Assembly: GCF_004801315.1 (NCBI RefSeq)
Contig: NZ_SSNW01000015.1
Span: 11,051 to 75,050 of the forward strand
Length of the DNA: 64,000 nucleotides
Direction: 5' to 3'
Source of the DNA: Deinococcus sp. Arct2-2
GTDB taxonomy: Bacteria; Deinococcota; Deinococci; Deinococcales; Deinococcaceae
A program made the position numbers and the translations under genes. Numbering within the stretch: position 1 is the stretch's first letter; every line of letters starts with the position of its first letter. The notes under the pieces are model-generated. The model was not told where the DNA came from, ran no database searches, and worked only from the letters and a program-made list of their open reading frames with translations. Shown in pieces: positions 10,198 through 21,289 of this stretch.

Positions 10198-11466
10198 ATG
10201 GCAGACATCAAGGTTCCTGTTTTTAGTGAGTCGGTCAGTGAAGGTACGCTGCTGACGTGGCACAAGAAACCCGGCGACGCCCTGAGGCGCGGCGAGGTCA
10301 TCGCGGAGATCGAAACCGACAAGGTGGTGCTGGAAGTCACCGCCCAGCAAGACGGCGTGCTGCAAAGCGTGCTGAAAAATGAGGGCGATACCGTACTCAG
10401 CGAGGAAGTGCTGGGTACGGTGGGCGAGGCAGGCAGCGCTCCGGCAGCAACTCCGGCCCCCGCCGCAGATCAGGCGGCTGGCCCGGTAGCCAACGAAACC
10501 AGCGCGGGCGGCACGGCCAGTCAGCCCGACAGCCAGAGCAGCATGCCCGAGCGTCGCGAAGATCTCTCGCCCGCCGTGCGGAAGGTTGTCGTCGAAAATA
10601 ACCTGAACCCGGCCCAAATTCCCGCTACTGGCCCCAAAGGCAATATCACCAAGGCTGACGCTGTAGGCGCGATTGGCACTGCCAACGTTGCTCCCGCTGC
10701 TGCTGCAAGCGCCCCCGCTGCATCTGCGCCTACGCCCGCCCCTGCCGCCCCCATTCCCAGCGGCCCCCGCACCGAACAGCGCGTGCCCATGACCCGCATC
10801 CGCCAGCGCATTTCCGAGCGCCTGAAGGAAGTGCAGAACACGGCAGCGATCCTGACCACGTTCAACGAAGTGAACATGCAGCCCGCGATGGACTTGCGGA
10901 AAAAGTATCAGGATCAGTTTGTGGCCAAGCACGGCACCAAGCTGGGCTTTATGAGCCTGTTCGTGCGGGCCGCCACCGAAGCCCTGAAAGCCTTCCCGGT
11001 GGTCAATGCCAGCGTGGACGGCAAAGACATCATCTATCACGGCTTTTATGACATCGGCATCGCGGTGGCCTCCGAGCGCGGTCTGGTTGTGCCGATCCTG
11101 CGCGACACCGACACCATGAGCCTCGCCGGAATTGAAAAGGAAATCGCGGGCTACGCCCAAAAAGCCAAGAACGGGAAGCTGACCATGGACGATATGAGCG
11201 GCGGCACCTTTTCCATCACCAACGGCGGCACCTTCGGCTCCATGATGAGTACGCCCATCATCAACTCGCCCCAAAGCGCCATTTTGGGCATGCACAACAT
11301 CATCGAGCGGCCTATCGCCCAGAACGGTCAAGTGGTCATCGCGCCCATGATGTACCTCGCGCTCAGCTACGATCACCGCATCATCGACGGCAAGGAAGCC
11401 GTGCAGTTTTTGGTCATGATCAAAAATCTGCTTGAAGACCCGGCCCGGATGCTGCTGGAACTCTAA
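10198..11466 (+). CDS. sucB: Dihydrolipoyllysine succinyltransferase (2-oxoglutarate dehydrogenase E2)
   Basis: The E2 core of the 2-oxoglutarate dehydrogenase complex: it carries the lipoyl arm and transfers succinyl to CoA. The 422 residues comprise a lipoyl domain (1-77, lipoyl Lys in [11 protein letters not shown]), an Ala/Pro linker, a peripheral-subunit-binding domain (about 120-155, [18 protein letters not shown]), a second Ala/Pro linker and the acyltransferase domain with active-site DHRIIDG near the end. The open frame extends upstream to 9442, but that part is antisense to the conserved hypothetical gene. The ATG at 10198 has AAGGG about 8 nt upstream and starts the lipoyl domain. 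A terminator follows. The E3 gene is not in the window. Confidence 0.96.
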   Translation: MADIKVPVFSESVSEGTLLTWHKKPGDALRRGEVIAEIETDKVVLEVTAQQDGVLQSVLKNEGDTVLSEEVLGTVGEAGSAPAATPAPAADQAAGPVANETSAGGTASQPDSQSSMPERREDLSPAVRKVVVENNLNPAQIPATGPKGNITKADAVGAIGTANVAPAAAASAPAASAPTPAPAAPIPSGPRTEQRVPMTRIRQRISERLKEVQNTAAILTTFNEVNMQPAMDLRKKYQDQFVAKHGTKLGFMSLFVRAATEALKAFPVVNASVDGKDIIYHGFYDIGIAVASERGLVVPILRDTDTMSLAGIEKEIAGYAQKAKNGKLTMDDMSGGTFSITNGGTFGSMMSTPIINSPQSAILGMHNIIERPIAQNGQVVIAPMMYLALSYDHRIIDGKEAVQFLVMIKNLLEDPARMLLEL

Positions 11467-11481
11467 TCTCAAGATTGAAAC

Positions 11482-11514
11482 AGGCGCTCTGGCTTCGGCT
11501 GGGGCGCTTTTTTT
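11482..11514 (+). terminator. Terminator of sucB
   Basis: A 9-bp stem (AGGCGCTCT with GGGGCGCTT, including wobble pairs) with an inner TGGC-TTCG-GCTG hairpin, then seven T residues, 15 nt after the sucB stop. Confidence 0.8.
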
Positions 11515-11816
11515 GGTGTTCTGGGGAGGTTAAATTGAATCCTTGCCATAGGCAGGTTCGCCGCTGGGTGGCCCCCTCACCCCGCTGCTTCGCAGCGCCC
11601 CTCTCCCACAGGTGGAGAGGGCAACAGCAGATCTTCGGGACTCACTTTATTCCGTGTCAGACGTGCGAATTCCCTTTCCTTAAGTTGACTGATTCCCGCC
11701 TGATGGGTGTACCCCTTCCGATCATGGGTTGATCATGAGGCCCAGTGTGTAATGCTTGCACTGAACCGCGCATCCACAACTTTACAAGTGTCACGGTGTC
11801 AGATGGAGGGGTTTAC
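11515..11816. other. Intergenic region before the protease gene
   Basis: 302 bp holding repeat family A copy 2 (11572-11630) and the protease ribosome binding site (GGAGGGG, 11804-11810). No other gene is seen. Confidence 0.4.
11572..11630. repeat. Dispersed palindromic repeat, family A, copy 2
   Basis: It shares with 24-78 the order CCCCCTC, CCCGCTGCT, GCAGCGCCC, a CTCCC/GGGAG-type arm pair and a trailing CAGCAG. Downstream, ATTCCGTGTCA also matches the flank of copy 1. Confidence 0.55.
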
Positions 11817-13649
11817 ATGAAAGGGAATACGAACCGTCCGGTCTATTCATTCGCCCAGCACACCCGCCTGACCGCTAGAACAACGCTGTTGGCCGCCCTC
11901 ACGGTGGCGCTGGCCTGCACCGCTTCGGCCCAAAACAACACCGTGAACACGTTGCAACTGAACCGCCTGCAACTGCAACCCATCACCATTCAGAATCAGC
12001 AATTGTCGCGGCTGCAACTCGATCCCGCCTTGTTTCAAAAGACTTTGCAGGCTCCCAACGTGTTCCAGTTCAATCTGGACGAGTTGCCCGCCCGGATTCA
12101 GGCCCGCGACGCCAACATTCGCAGCAGCCTCGCGCTGACCAACCAGTTGGCAAACGTGGCCGACTTGCGCTCCGATATTGCCCGGATGACCCTCAAACTG
12201 CCCGCCGGACTGACCGTGCCCGCCATCGTGAATCTGCGCGACGGCCAGCAACAGGAAGTCATGTTGTTTGGCCGCGATACAGTGGCCCGCAGCGTGGCCG
12301 ACGCCGAAGCCAAAGCCGCCGTGAACCGCTCCGAGATTCTGCGTTCGTTTGGGCTGGACGAGGGGACGCTGAGCCAGACTGCTGCGCCCGGAACTGCCGC
12401 TGTGCTGACGAATCCCGCTACGGCGCGTGTGGCTGTTACCAGCGGGGCCGCTACCCGGATCACTGCCACCACACAGCTCCAGACGACGCAGCTTCAAACC
12501 GCACAGATTCAAACTGCTCAAACCCAGATTCAGCGCCTCAACCCGGCTGGCCTGTCCTCGGCGCAACTGAAAGTCGCCACCAGCATCACCGACTTGCTGA
12601 AATTCGACAACCTCGTGCAGCCCAGCCAGCCACCCTCTCAGCCGGGGGGCGAACTCGGAGACGGCTTCACCAAAACCCCTACCGATGGCGCGTGCCGTTT
12701 TACGCCCACCAACGCGCTGTTTGGGCAGATGCGCGGCGGCAATCTGGGTTCTATCACCACCATCAAGAATCAGGGACGGCGCGGCACCTGCATGGCCTTC
12801 GGGTTCGTGAGTGCACTGGAAAGCCAGATCGCGCGGCGCATCAAGACCCGCTTTAATCTGTCGGAGCAGTACGCCTACTACTGGCTGCGCGGCGACGATG
12901 GCGTGCTGGGCGACGGCGCGGGCTGGGGCGACTACGACGACGCCGTGAATCGTAGCCGCATGATTCCCACCGAAATTCGCTGGAAGTACAACCCCAGCTA
13001 CAGCCGCCAAACGCTGCCGGGGGGCGACAAACCCATCACGCAGTTCAAGAACTCCTGTACCAATTACGCCGATCAGGCGTGCAGCGACACCACCGCGCAG
13101 GCGCAACTGGTCTGTCAGGGCAGCACCAACAACTGTGCATGGAAGCCCGAATGGGAAATTCAGGAAAACGCCGCCTTCAATTTCCGGCCCACCAAAGGCA
13201 ACGAAGTCTGGCACTCGCTGGGCACGCTGCCCTTTAATTCCACGCAAGTCACCCGCGAATACCGCCGCCTGATGATGAAAAAGATGCTGGATAGGGGAGA
13301 CCAACTCGTTCTGGGCTTCGGCGTAGACGCGGCCTTCGACTCCATCGGCGCGGCGGGCACGCCCAACATGAACCTGATCGGCCAAAACTACCGGGGCGGC
13401 CACGCGGTTCACTTGGTGGGCTACGTGAACACGGGCAGCGTGACCATCAATAACGTCAAGCTCGCCAATTTCATCAACCTCGGCAACATGACCTTTCCCA
13501 CCGGCGTCTGGATCATCAAGAACTCTTGGGGCTGCGGCTTCGGCGACGGCGGCTACGCCTACCTGCCCGATTCGTTCCTAGACCAAGAAACCAACGGCGT
13601 GTACAACCTGCCCAACAACGCCGTGACTTCGGATATGAGCAGCTTCTAG
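11817..13649 (+). CDS. Secreted papain-like (C1 family) cysteine protease
   Basis: A 610-residue exported protein. An N-terminal signal peptide (hydrophobic TTLLAALTVALACTASA, cleavage about residue 38) is followed by a long Gln/Leu-rich region with repeated LQT/IQT units (LQTTQLQTAQIQTAQTQIQ near residues 215-235). The C1 catalytic domain occupies about residues 300-600. The nucleophile Cys is in NQGRRGTCMAFGFVSALES, with the oxyanion Gln just before it; the His is in GGHAVHLVGYV, and the Asn in WIIKNSWGCGFGDGGYAYLP. Several extra Cys residues around 13050-13140 may form disulfides. The ATG at 11817 with GGAGGGG upstream is chosen over an earlier ATG at 11745 because it begins the signal peptide. 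A terminator follows. Confidence 0.88.
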   Translation: MKGNTNRPVYSFAQHTRLTARTTLLAALTVALACTASAQNNTVNTLQLNRLQLQPITIQNQQLSRLQLDPALFQKTLQAPNVFQFNLDELPARIQARDANIRSSLALTNQLANVADLRSDIARMTLKLPAGLTVPAIVNLRDGQQQEVMLFGRDTVARSVADAEAKAAVNRSEILRSFGLDEGTLSQTAAPGTAAVLTNPATARVAVTSGAATRITATTQLQTTQLQTAQIQTAQTQIQRLNPAGLSSAQLKVATSITDLLKFDNLVQPSQPPSQPGGELGDGFTKTPTDGACRFTPTNALFGQMRGGNLGSITTIKNQGRRGTCMAFGFVSALESQIARRIKTRFNLSEQYAYYWLRGDDGVLGDGAGWGDYDDAVNRSRMIPTEIRWKYNPSYSRQTLPGGDKPITQFKNSCTNYADQACSDTTAQAQLVCQGSTNNCAWKPEWEIQENAAFNFRPTKGNEVWHSLGTLPFNSTQVTREYRRLMMKKMLDRGDQLVLGFGVDAAFDSIGAAGTPNMNLIGQNYRGGHAVHLVGYVNTGSVTINNVKLANFINLGNMTFPTGVWIIKNSWGCGFGDGGYAYLPDSFLDQETNGVYNLPNNAVTSDMSSF

Positions 13650-13671
13650 TTTCAGCAAGGGTTTTGCTCGG

Positions 13672-13712
13672 CAGCCGGAAACGTATGGGAAGCGTTTCCG
13701 GCTGGCTTTGTT
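13672..13712 (+). terminator. Terminator of the protease gene
   Basis: A 12-bp perfect stem (CAGCCGGAAACG with CGTTTCCGGCTG) around a 9-nt loop, then GCTTTGTTG, 22 nt after the stop. Confidence 0.75.
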
Positions 13713-13782
13713 GGGGGTGGGAGGGCGGTTTAAAGGTCTAGGGTCTAAGGAAGGTCAAGGGCAACCCGGTGCTCCCGAATTG

Positions 13783-14865
13783 CTATGCCTGCCCGCCCAA
13801 TTCTCGCACCACCGTCGCCGCGTGCGTGACCCGCACATGGGCGAGGGTGTTTTCGAGCCTCAGCAGGCCGCCCGCCTCGTGAATCAGCAGTTCTTGGCTG
13901 CCGAGTTGCACGGTGTAGCTGGCATCGCGGCCCCGAAATTCGCGGGAAAGAATCCGCACTTCTACGCCTTCCGTGTCGCTGCAAAAGGCCAGATGTTCGG
14001 CCCGGATGCTGAGCAGCACGGAGCCGGAAGCGGTCTGCATCAGTGGCAGCACGCCCAGCGCGGTACGGGCACTTGTTCCCGAGGCCATACCCGACACGAG
14101 GTTGCTGCGCCCCAAAAAGTTGGCGACGAACGCAGTCCGGGGGGCCGCGTACACGTCCTGCGGCGTACCGATTTGCTCTATTTGGCCGGCGCGCATCAGC
14201 ACAAGGCGGTCACTGAAGGCCAGCGCCTCTTCCTGATCGTGCGTGACCAGAATGGCGGTGGTATTGCTCTGGCGCAAAATGGCCCGGACTTCTTGGCGGG
14301 TAGAGTGACGCAGTTGGGCGTCCAGATTGGAAAAGGGCTCATCCAGCAACAGCAGGGCGGGGCGGGGAGCCAGTGCACGGGCCAAGGCTACCCGCTGTTG
14401 CTGCCCGCCGCTCAGTTGATGCGGCATCCGCGAGGCGAACACGGTGAGGCCCACCAAAGCCAGCGTCTCCTGAGCGCGGGACAGGCGTTGGGTGCGTGGC
14501 AAGTGGCGCAGGCCGAACAGCACGTTGCCCAACACGTTCAGGTGAGGAAACAGCGCGTAATCCTGGAACACGAGGCCCACGCCCCGGCGCTCGGGCGGCA
14601 CGAACGGCGTGGTCATAGAGCGGCCCAGAATTTGAATGCTGCCGCTGTCGGGCTGCTCCAGTCCGGCGATCAGGCGCAGGGTGGTGGTTTTGCCGCAGCC
14701 GCTTGGCCCCAGCAGCGTCAGCAGTTCTCCGGCCCGCACCTCCAGCGACAAGCCGCCCACCACCGGGGGCAGTCCCGGCGCGTATCGTTTGGTCAGATCG
14801 GTGAGGGTGAGGGGGCCGTGCTGCGCGGCGGGCATGGGCCGAACGGGTTCCAGGGTGGCAGTCAT
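13783..14865 (-). CDS. fbpC: Ferric iron ABC transporter ATPase
   Basis: The 360-residue ATP-binding subunit of an Fbp/Afu/Sfu-type Fe3+ importer. Walker A is GPSGCGKTT, the Q-loop FQDYALFPH, the signature LSGGQQQR, Walker B LLLLDEPFSNLD and the switch His VTHDQEEA. A TOBE-like tail follows (about 240-360). Its ATG overlaps the stop of the permease gene (ATGA), so the two are translationally coupled; the binding protein gene lies upstream on the same strand after a 301-bp gap. The substrate assignment comes from the operon partners. Confidence 0.9.
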   Translation of the reverse strand: MTATLEPVRPMPAAQHGPLTLTDLTKRYAPGLPPVVGGLSLEVRAGELLTLLGPSGCGKTTTLRLIAGLEQPDSGSIQILGRSMTTPFVPPERRGVGLVFQDYALFPHLNVLGNVLFGLRHLPRTQRLSRAQETLALVGLTVFASRMPHQLSGGQQQRVALARALAPRPALLLLDEPFSNLDAQLRHSTRQEVRAILRQSNTTAILVTHDQEEALAFSDRLVLMRAGQIEQIGTPQDVYAAPRTAFVANFLGRSNLVSGMASGTSARTALGVLPLMQTASGSVLLSIRAEHLAFCSDTEGVEVRILSREFRGRDASYTVQLGSQELLIHEAGGLLRLENTLAHVRVTHAATVVRELGGQA

Positions 14866-16529
14866 AGCGGGGTTCCTTGCGTGGTGTCAGTTTGAGGGGC
14901 AGGGGCAACTTGAGGCAGGCGGCGCGGCGAAGTCTGTTCGCCCTGCGGCTCTGCCTTGCCTGTTTCTGCCCTGCCTGTTTCGCGGCGCAAAATGAGCAAG
15001 GTCAGCAGCGCCCCACTGAGCGCCAACGCCAGCGCGTAGGGAGCGGCGGCGGCGTACTGGGCCTCTTCGGTGTACGTCCAGACATTGCGGGCCAACGTAT
15101 CGAACCCGGTGGGCGAGAGCAGCAGCGTCAGCGGCAATTCCTTGAGGACACTCAGGAACACGAAGGCCGCGCTGACCCACAGCCCCGGACGAATCAGCGG
15201 CAGCGTGACCCGCGTCAGCGCCCGCAGCGGCGACAGCCCCAGCACCCGCGCCGCTTCCTCCAGCCGGGGGGTGGCTTTGGTCAGGCTGGTGCGAATCGGG
15301 CCGACCGCCTCGGCCACAAAATGCAGCGTGTAGGCCGCAATGAGGAGCGGAAGGGTTTGGTACAGGCTGGGCGTGACCTGCAACGAAAAGAACACGAGGG
15401 CCAGCGCAAACGCCAGCGGCGGCGTGGCATACCCCAAATACGCGGCCCGCTCGGTCAGGCGTGCCCAGCGGCTGTGCTGCCCATAGCGGCTGCCGATGTA
15501 GGCCAGCGGAAAGGCCAGCAGCGTGGTGGTCACGGCGGCCAACGCTGCGGCTCCCAGCGCGGTCTGGGCGGCCACCCATAAGTCGGCCAAAGCTGCGGGA
15601 TTAAAGTCGCGGGTGAGCCAAAACAGCACCGTGCCCAGCGGCACCACCAACGCCGCGCCCGCCAGTGTCAGCGCAAACGCCCACGCCGGAACAACCGCCC
15701 AGCCCAGCCGCACCGTACCGGGTTGCCGGGCCCCGCCCGGAGACACCCGCGACAAGGACACGCCGCGCATCAGGCGGGCTTCCAGCCACAGCACGAAGGC
15801 GGTAAGCAGCAGCAGCAGCAGCGCCAGCCACGCCGAATACACGCGGTCATAGGCGGCGGTGTACTGCTGATAAATGGCCGCGCTGAACGTGGGATAGCGC
15901 ATCAGGCTGACCACGCTGAAGTCGCCCAGCACGTGCAGCCCGGTCAGGAGTGCCCCCGACAGCCACGCGGGGCGCAGGTGCGGCACGGTCACGGCCCAAA
16001 AAGTTTGCCACGGCGTGCGCCCCAGCAGCCGCGCCGCTTCTTCCAGCGCCGGGTCTTGTGCCCGCAGCGCCGCATGCAGGTTCAAAAACAGGTACGGAAA
16101 GGTAAACAGCGTCAGCACGCCCAGTACCCCCCAAAATCCGCTCGGCCCCGGCCAGTTGATGCCGGTCAGGGCCTGAATCGTGCCGCCGAATCCGCTGGCA
16201 GCAATCAGAGCGTATGCACCCACGTACCCCGGAATTGCCAGCGGCAGCACACCCAGCAGCAACAGCAAGCGCCGGGGCCGAAAATCAGTGCGGGTGGCGA
16301 GGAAGGCCAATGGCAAGGCGACGGCTGTAGTGCAGGCCAGCACCGCCGCCGTAAGGCCCAATGTATTGCCCGCCAGTTCCAGATTGCGCGTGCGGAACAC
16401 GATTTCGCGCAGTTCGCTTGCCTCTGCCCCAAACGCCCGCAGCACCAAGTAGGCCAGCGGCAACAATACGCCCAGCACCGTAAATACGGCGGGCAGCAGC
16501 AGCAACAAGGGCGGGCGGCGGGAAGTCAC
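14862..16529 (-). CDS. fbpB: Ferric iron ABC transporter permease (fused two-domain type)
   Basis: A 555-residue inner-membrane protein with about twelve membrane helices in two homologous halves, the arrangement of FbpB/SfuB permeases. Each half contains an EAA-type coupling motif: EEAARLLGRTPWQTFWAVTV in the first and EEAARVLGLSPLRALTRVTL in the second, both matching the pattern that contacts the ATPase. The C-terminal about 45 residues are hydrophilic. The gene overlaps fbpC by 4 bp. The ATG at 16529 begins directly with the first hydrophobic helix (PPLLLLLPAVFTVLGVLLPL). Confidence 0.9.
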   Translation of the reverse strand: MTSRRPPLLLLLPAVFTVLGVLLPLAYLVLRAFGAEASELREIVFRTRNLELAGNTLGLTAAVLACTTAVALPLAFLATRTDFRPRRLLLLLGVLPLAIPGYVGAYALIAASGFGGTIQALTGINWPGPSGFWGVLGVLTLFTFPYLFLNLHAALRAQDPALEEAARLLGRTPWQTFWAVTVPHLRPAWLSGALLTGLHVLGDFSVVSLMRYPTFSAAIYQQYTAAYDRVYSAWLALLLLLLTAFVLWLEARLMRGVSLSRVSPGGARQPGTVRLGWAVVPAWAFALTLAGAALVVPLGTVLFWLTRDFNPAALADLWVAAQTALGAAALAAVTTTLLAFPLAYIGSRYGQHSRWARLTERAAYLGYATPPLAFALALVFFSLQVTPSLYQTLPLLIAAYTLHFVAEAVGPIRTSLTKATPRLEEAARVLGLSPLRALTRVTLPLIRPGLWVSAAFVFLSVLKELPLTLLLSPTGFDTLARNVWTYTEEAQYAAAAPYALALALSGALLTLLILRRETGRAETGKAEPQGEQTSPRRLPQVAPAPQTDTTQGTPL

Positions 16530-16830
16530 AGGGATTTAAGCTATCAGAGCGGGTTAGTCGGGAATGGGGGCGGGATGTCCCGCTGAACCGGGGAATACGG
16601 AGGGCGGCCCTGTCCTTAAAAGAAGACAGAGCCGCGCGTAATTTATTGATCCCTACTTGGCTCAGCAACGTTCAAGAGGAACGCGAAAGCACTTGTCCTC
16701 CCCTTGAGGGGGGGCGTTGCGGCAGCAACGGGGGGGTTGAGCCAGCGAGCATTGAAGGTGTCGCCAATCTAGGCACGAATCAATAAAGGATGGGGTGGCA
16801 GTCTTTCCTACAAACCACCACCCACAACCT
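16530..16830. other. Gap inside the iron-transport operon
   Basis: 301 bp between fbpA and fbpB, holding repeat family B copy 2 and otherwise nothing recognisable. The repeat may attenuate expression of fbpBC relative to fbpA. Confidence 0.4.
16695..16740. repeat. Dispersed repeat, family B, copy 2
   Basis: The same GTCCTCCCCTT, G-run, CGTTGC-GGCA-GCAACG hairpin and second G-run order as the other two copies. It sits between fbpA and fbpB. Confidence 0.75.
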
Positions 16831-17829
16831 TTACAGCAGTCCGGCGTCGCGCAACAGTTTTTGCGCCTTCTCGATGTTCTTGGGCAGCACGGTAGGATCA
16901 ATCCGGGGGCTGCGCTTGATGATGTCGGCGTAGGGCAGCATGGTGGTGGGCTGCAAAATGTTGCCGATCACGGGGTATTCGAAGTTCACGCTCAGGAAGA
17001 AGGTCTGGGCATCTTTGGCCACCAGTGCTTGAAGCAGGCGCACGGCGGCCCGCTGGTTCTTGCTGGTCTTCAGGATGGCCGCGCCCGTCGCGTTGCCGAG
17101 GTTACCGATATCACCGTTCTTGAAGAAGTAGGTTTCGATGGGGTAGCTCAGGCGGTTGACGCGCTGGATGTAGTAGTGGTTGGTGAGGGCCACGTCGATT
17201 TCTCCGGCCCGCATCGCTTCCAGCATGCCCACGTTGCTGGTTTTGTAGTCTTTGGGTTGCAGCGCCTTCATGCCCTCGATCCACGTTTTGGTCGTCGCTT
17301 CGCCGTATTTGGAAATCATGGCCGCCAAAAAGTCCTGAAAGCTGGGGTAGCTGACCGTCCAGCCGATGCGTCCCTTGAGGCTGGTCATCTTGGGCAAGTC
17401 CAGCACACTGTCGGGGAGGTCGGCGGGCTTGATTTTAGCCGTGTTGTAGGCCAGTGTCCGGAAGCGGACGGTGGTGGGCAGCCAAGTGCGCGTGTCGGGC
17501 AAGTAGTCGTCCGATACGTTGCGGGTCAGCGCCGTGCCCAGTTTCACAAACTTTCCGTCTTCGGCCAACTCGCCCAGTGCGCCCACCGAGTTGCCCCAGT
17601 ACACGTCGGCGGGGCTGCGTGCGCCCTCTTCCCGAATGGCGGCTACCAGTTGCGCGTCGGTGCCGTAGCGCACATTCACCTTGATGCCTGTCTGCTTCTC
17701 AAACTGCTGCACGACTGGGTCGACAAAGGTTTTGGCGCGGCCCGAGTACACGGTCAGGCTGGTGTTGGTCTGGGCAACGCTGGTTCCGGCCAGCAGCAGG
17801 GCGGTGGTGGCAATCAGGGCAAGCTTCAT
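16831..17829 (-). CDS. fbpA: Ferric iron-binding periplasmic protein
   Basis: The 332-residue solute-binding subunit of the Fe3+ importer. The signal peptide is MKLALIATTALLLAGTSVAQ. The mature protein starts TSLTVYSGRAKTFVDPVVQQ, typical of the FbpA/FutA ferric-binding family, and the tyrosines expected to ligand iron in the C-terminal half are present in the TNHYYIQRV segment. It is the first gene of the fbpA-(repeat)-fbpB-fbpC unit. Upstream, at about 17822-17840, CCTAATCCTAAGTAAA weakly resembles half of a DtxR/IdeR-type iron box with one extra base; I regard this as suggestive only. Confidence 0.92.
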   Translation of the reverse strand: MKLALIATTALLLAGTSVAQTNTSLTVYSGRAKTFVDPVVQQFEKQTGIKVNVRYGTDAQLVAAIREEGARSPADVYWGNSVGALGELAEDGKFVKLGTALTRNVSDDYLPDTRTWLPTTVRFRTLAYNTAKIKPADLPDSVLDLPKMTSLKGRIGWTVSYPSFQDFLAAMISKYGEATTKTWIEGMKALQPKDYKTSNVGMLEAMRAGEIDVALTNHYYIQRVNRLSYPIETYFFKNGDIGNLGNATGAAILKTSKNQRAAVRLLQALVAKDAQTFFLSVNFEYPVIGNILQPTTMLPYADIIKRSPRIDPTVLPKNIEKAQKLLRDAGLL

Positions 17830-17943
17830 GGCCTAATCCTAAGTAAAACAGTCGGATTAATAAGGGATGAATGTCCCGAACAGGGAATGTGGGATTTGGG
17901 GACGGCAAATCTGGTGTGGCTTCTCTCTTTCCTATATGCCCAT

Positions 17944-18963
17944 TTACCGCTTTTCCAACGCCAGCCCTACTAGTCGCGTCACCAATTCGCTGTAGCTGAT
18001 GCCCCCTGCCTCGAACAATTTGGGATACATGGACGTGGTGGTAAATCCGGGCATGGTGTTCACTTCGTTCAGCAACAACTCGCCCGTTTCCTCCACATAG
18101 AAGAAGTCCACACGGGCCAATCCTGCACAGTCCAGCGCCCGGAATGCAGTCAGGGCGATCTCACGCACCCGCTCCGATACAGCCCCCGGCAGCGGTGCAG
18201 GAATGTGCATGGTGGCGCGGCCCTCGGTGTATTTGGTGTCGTAGTCGTAAAAATCGGCGTCGAATTGCAGTTCTCCCACTGGGCTAGCAATCGGCGTATC
18301 GTTGCCCAAAATGCCCACTTCTACCTCACGCGGCTTGTGGGTGGTCATGGCTTCCAAAATCACGCGGCGGTCTAGGCCAAAGGCCAAATCCAGCGCCGCA
18401 GCCAGCTCTCCCGCACTGCTCACTTTGCTGATGCCCACGCTGGAGCCGAGATTGGCGGGCTTGACGAACAGGGGAAAGCCGAGATTGGAGGCCCGCACCC
18501 GCACCGCGTCAGGCGTGCTGCGCCATTCGTGCCGCAGGGCCAGTGCCCACGCTACTTGCGGCACTCCCGCCGAGGCCAGCACCTGTTTGGTCATCACTTT
18601 GTCCATGCTCACCGCCGACCCCAGTACGCCGCTGCCCACAAACGGAATTCCGGCCAGAGTCAGCAACCCCTGAATCGTGCCGTCTTCGCCCATCGGGCCG
18701 TGCAGCAGCGGAAATACGGCGTCGTAGCCTTCGGCACTGGCGGCGCGGTGCAAGACCAGATCGCCGCCGTGAGCGCTGACGCCCGATTCGAGGGCGCGGG
18801 CCGTGTCGGTGGGAGGCAGCCAGCGCCCCTGCTTGCTGATCACCACAGGCGTCACGTCGAATTGATCGCGGGGCAGCGCGGCCAGTACGCTTTTCGCACT
18901 CATCAAGCTCACTTCATGTTCCCCGGATTGACCGCCTGCCAGCAGCAAAATGCGCTTTTTCAC
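17944..18963 (-). CDS. ddl: D-alanine--D-alanine ligase
   Basis: An ATP-grasp enzyme that joins two D-Ala for peptidoglycan. The 339 residues include the N-terminal [14 protein letters not shown] signature, the [15 protein letters not shown] loop, the ATP-grasp Lys region ([19 protein letters not shown]) and the C-terminal metal site [20 protein letters not shown]. The frame stays open to 19107, but GTG 18963 begins the family sequence ([13 protein letters not shown]) and is preceded exactly 7 nt away by CATACT, fitting a leaderless start. It may be transcribed alone: fbpA lies downstream on the same strand with its own start region. Confidence 0.94.
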   Translation of the reverse strand: MKKRILLLAGGQSGEHEVSLMSAKSVLAALPRDQFDVTPVVISKQGRWLPPTDTARALESGVSAHGGDLVLHRAASAEGYDAVFPLLHGPMGEDGTIQGLLTLAGIPFVGSGVLGSAVSMDKVMTKQVLASAGVPQVAWALALRHEWRSTPDAVRVRASNLGFPLFVKPANLGSSVGISKVSSAGELAAALDLAFGLDRRVILEAMTTHKPREVEVGILGNDTPIASPVGELQFDADFYDYDTKYTEGRATMHIPAPLPGAVSERVREIALTAFRALDCAGLARVDFFYVEETGELLLNEVNTMPGFTTTSMYPKLFEAGGISYSELVTRLVGLALEKR

Positions 18964-18970
18964 GGGTCGC

Positions 18971-18976
18971 AGTATG
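18971..18976 (-). promoter_or_regulatory. -10 box (CATACT), leaderless start of ddl
   Basis: CATACT ends 7 nt before GTG 18963, and no Shine-Dalgarno is present. The position decides the GTG start over the longer open frame. Confidence 0.45.
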
Positions 18977-19229
18977 ACACGGCGCGTTCCCGATGAGTGG
19001 ATGGCGGCAGATGTGCAACTTACACACGGCACTCCCCGAAAAAAGCTGTGCGGCACGCCAAGATTTACTTTTCCTTCAGATGAAACATCCTGTAAGACCT
19101 CACACATCCGCCACTTGGCCTACGCTATGATGCCGCACGACATACCCCCACACCGGTGTTTGGAACAGATCGTTTGACCGCTCCTACTGGAGTTGTTCTG
19201 TACCAACCCACTGCCTTTCAGGAGGCCCA

Positions 19230-20948
<1,719 letters not shown>

Positions 20949-20960
20949 CCCTCTGAGGTG

Positions 20961-21003
20961 AGGGCGGGGCGGCCCCAGTGCGTGGGCCGCCCTGCCTCTT
21001 TTG
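20961..21003 (+). terminator. Terminator after the peptide-binding protein
   Basis: A GC-rich hairpin, AGGGCGGGGCGGCCC with GGGCCGCCCTGCCT, followed by CTTTTGTTT. It would limit read-through into the permease genes. Confidence 0.75.
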
Positions 21004-21289
21004 TTTCGGAGTGGGCTATCCCTGCACCTAACTCCTGTGCCTGCTTTGGGGAACTCACATCCGCTTTGGGGCGCTGAGGAGTAAAGATTCTCAGATCAGG
21101 CCACGTTTGTCTCTGAGGCTGTATCGGCCTGTGCTTGGCGAGTTGTTGTAGATTCGCTGTCGATTTGCGCGACTTGGCCTGCGTGACCGGTTCCGGCTGT
21201 GTGGCCGAACTGTCCGCTCCATCTTTCCTCCACCTTCCTTCCACCCTATCTTCCCTCCATACAGAGGCCCCCGCTATGCTGAAGCTTCC
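21004..21289. other. Region between binding protein and permease genes
   Basis: 286 bp without a gene, rich in pyrimidine runs near its right end. It carries the -10 box of the permease operon at 21275-21280. Confidence 0.4.
21275..21280 (+). promoter_or_regulatory. -10 box (TATGCT) of dppB
   Basis: TATGCT ends 9 nt before ATG 21290 and there is no Shine-Dalgarno, so the message is leaderless or has a leader of only a few bases. Confidence 0.45.

Noticed and set aside
17822..17840. DtxR/IdeR-type iron box before fbpA
   Set aside because: Only one half resembles the consensus and it needs an extra base; too weak to list as a site.
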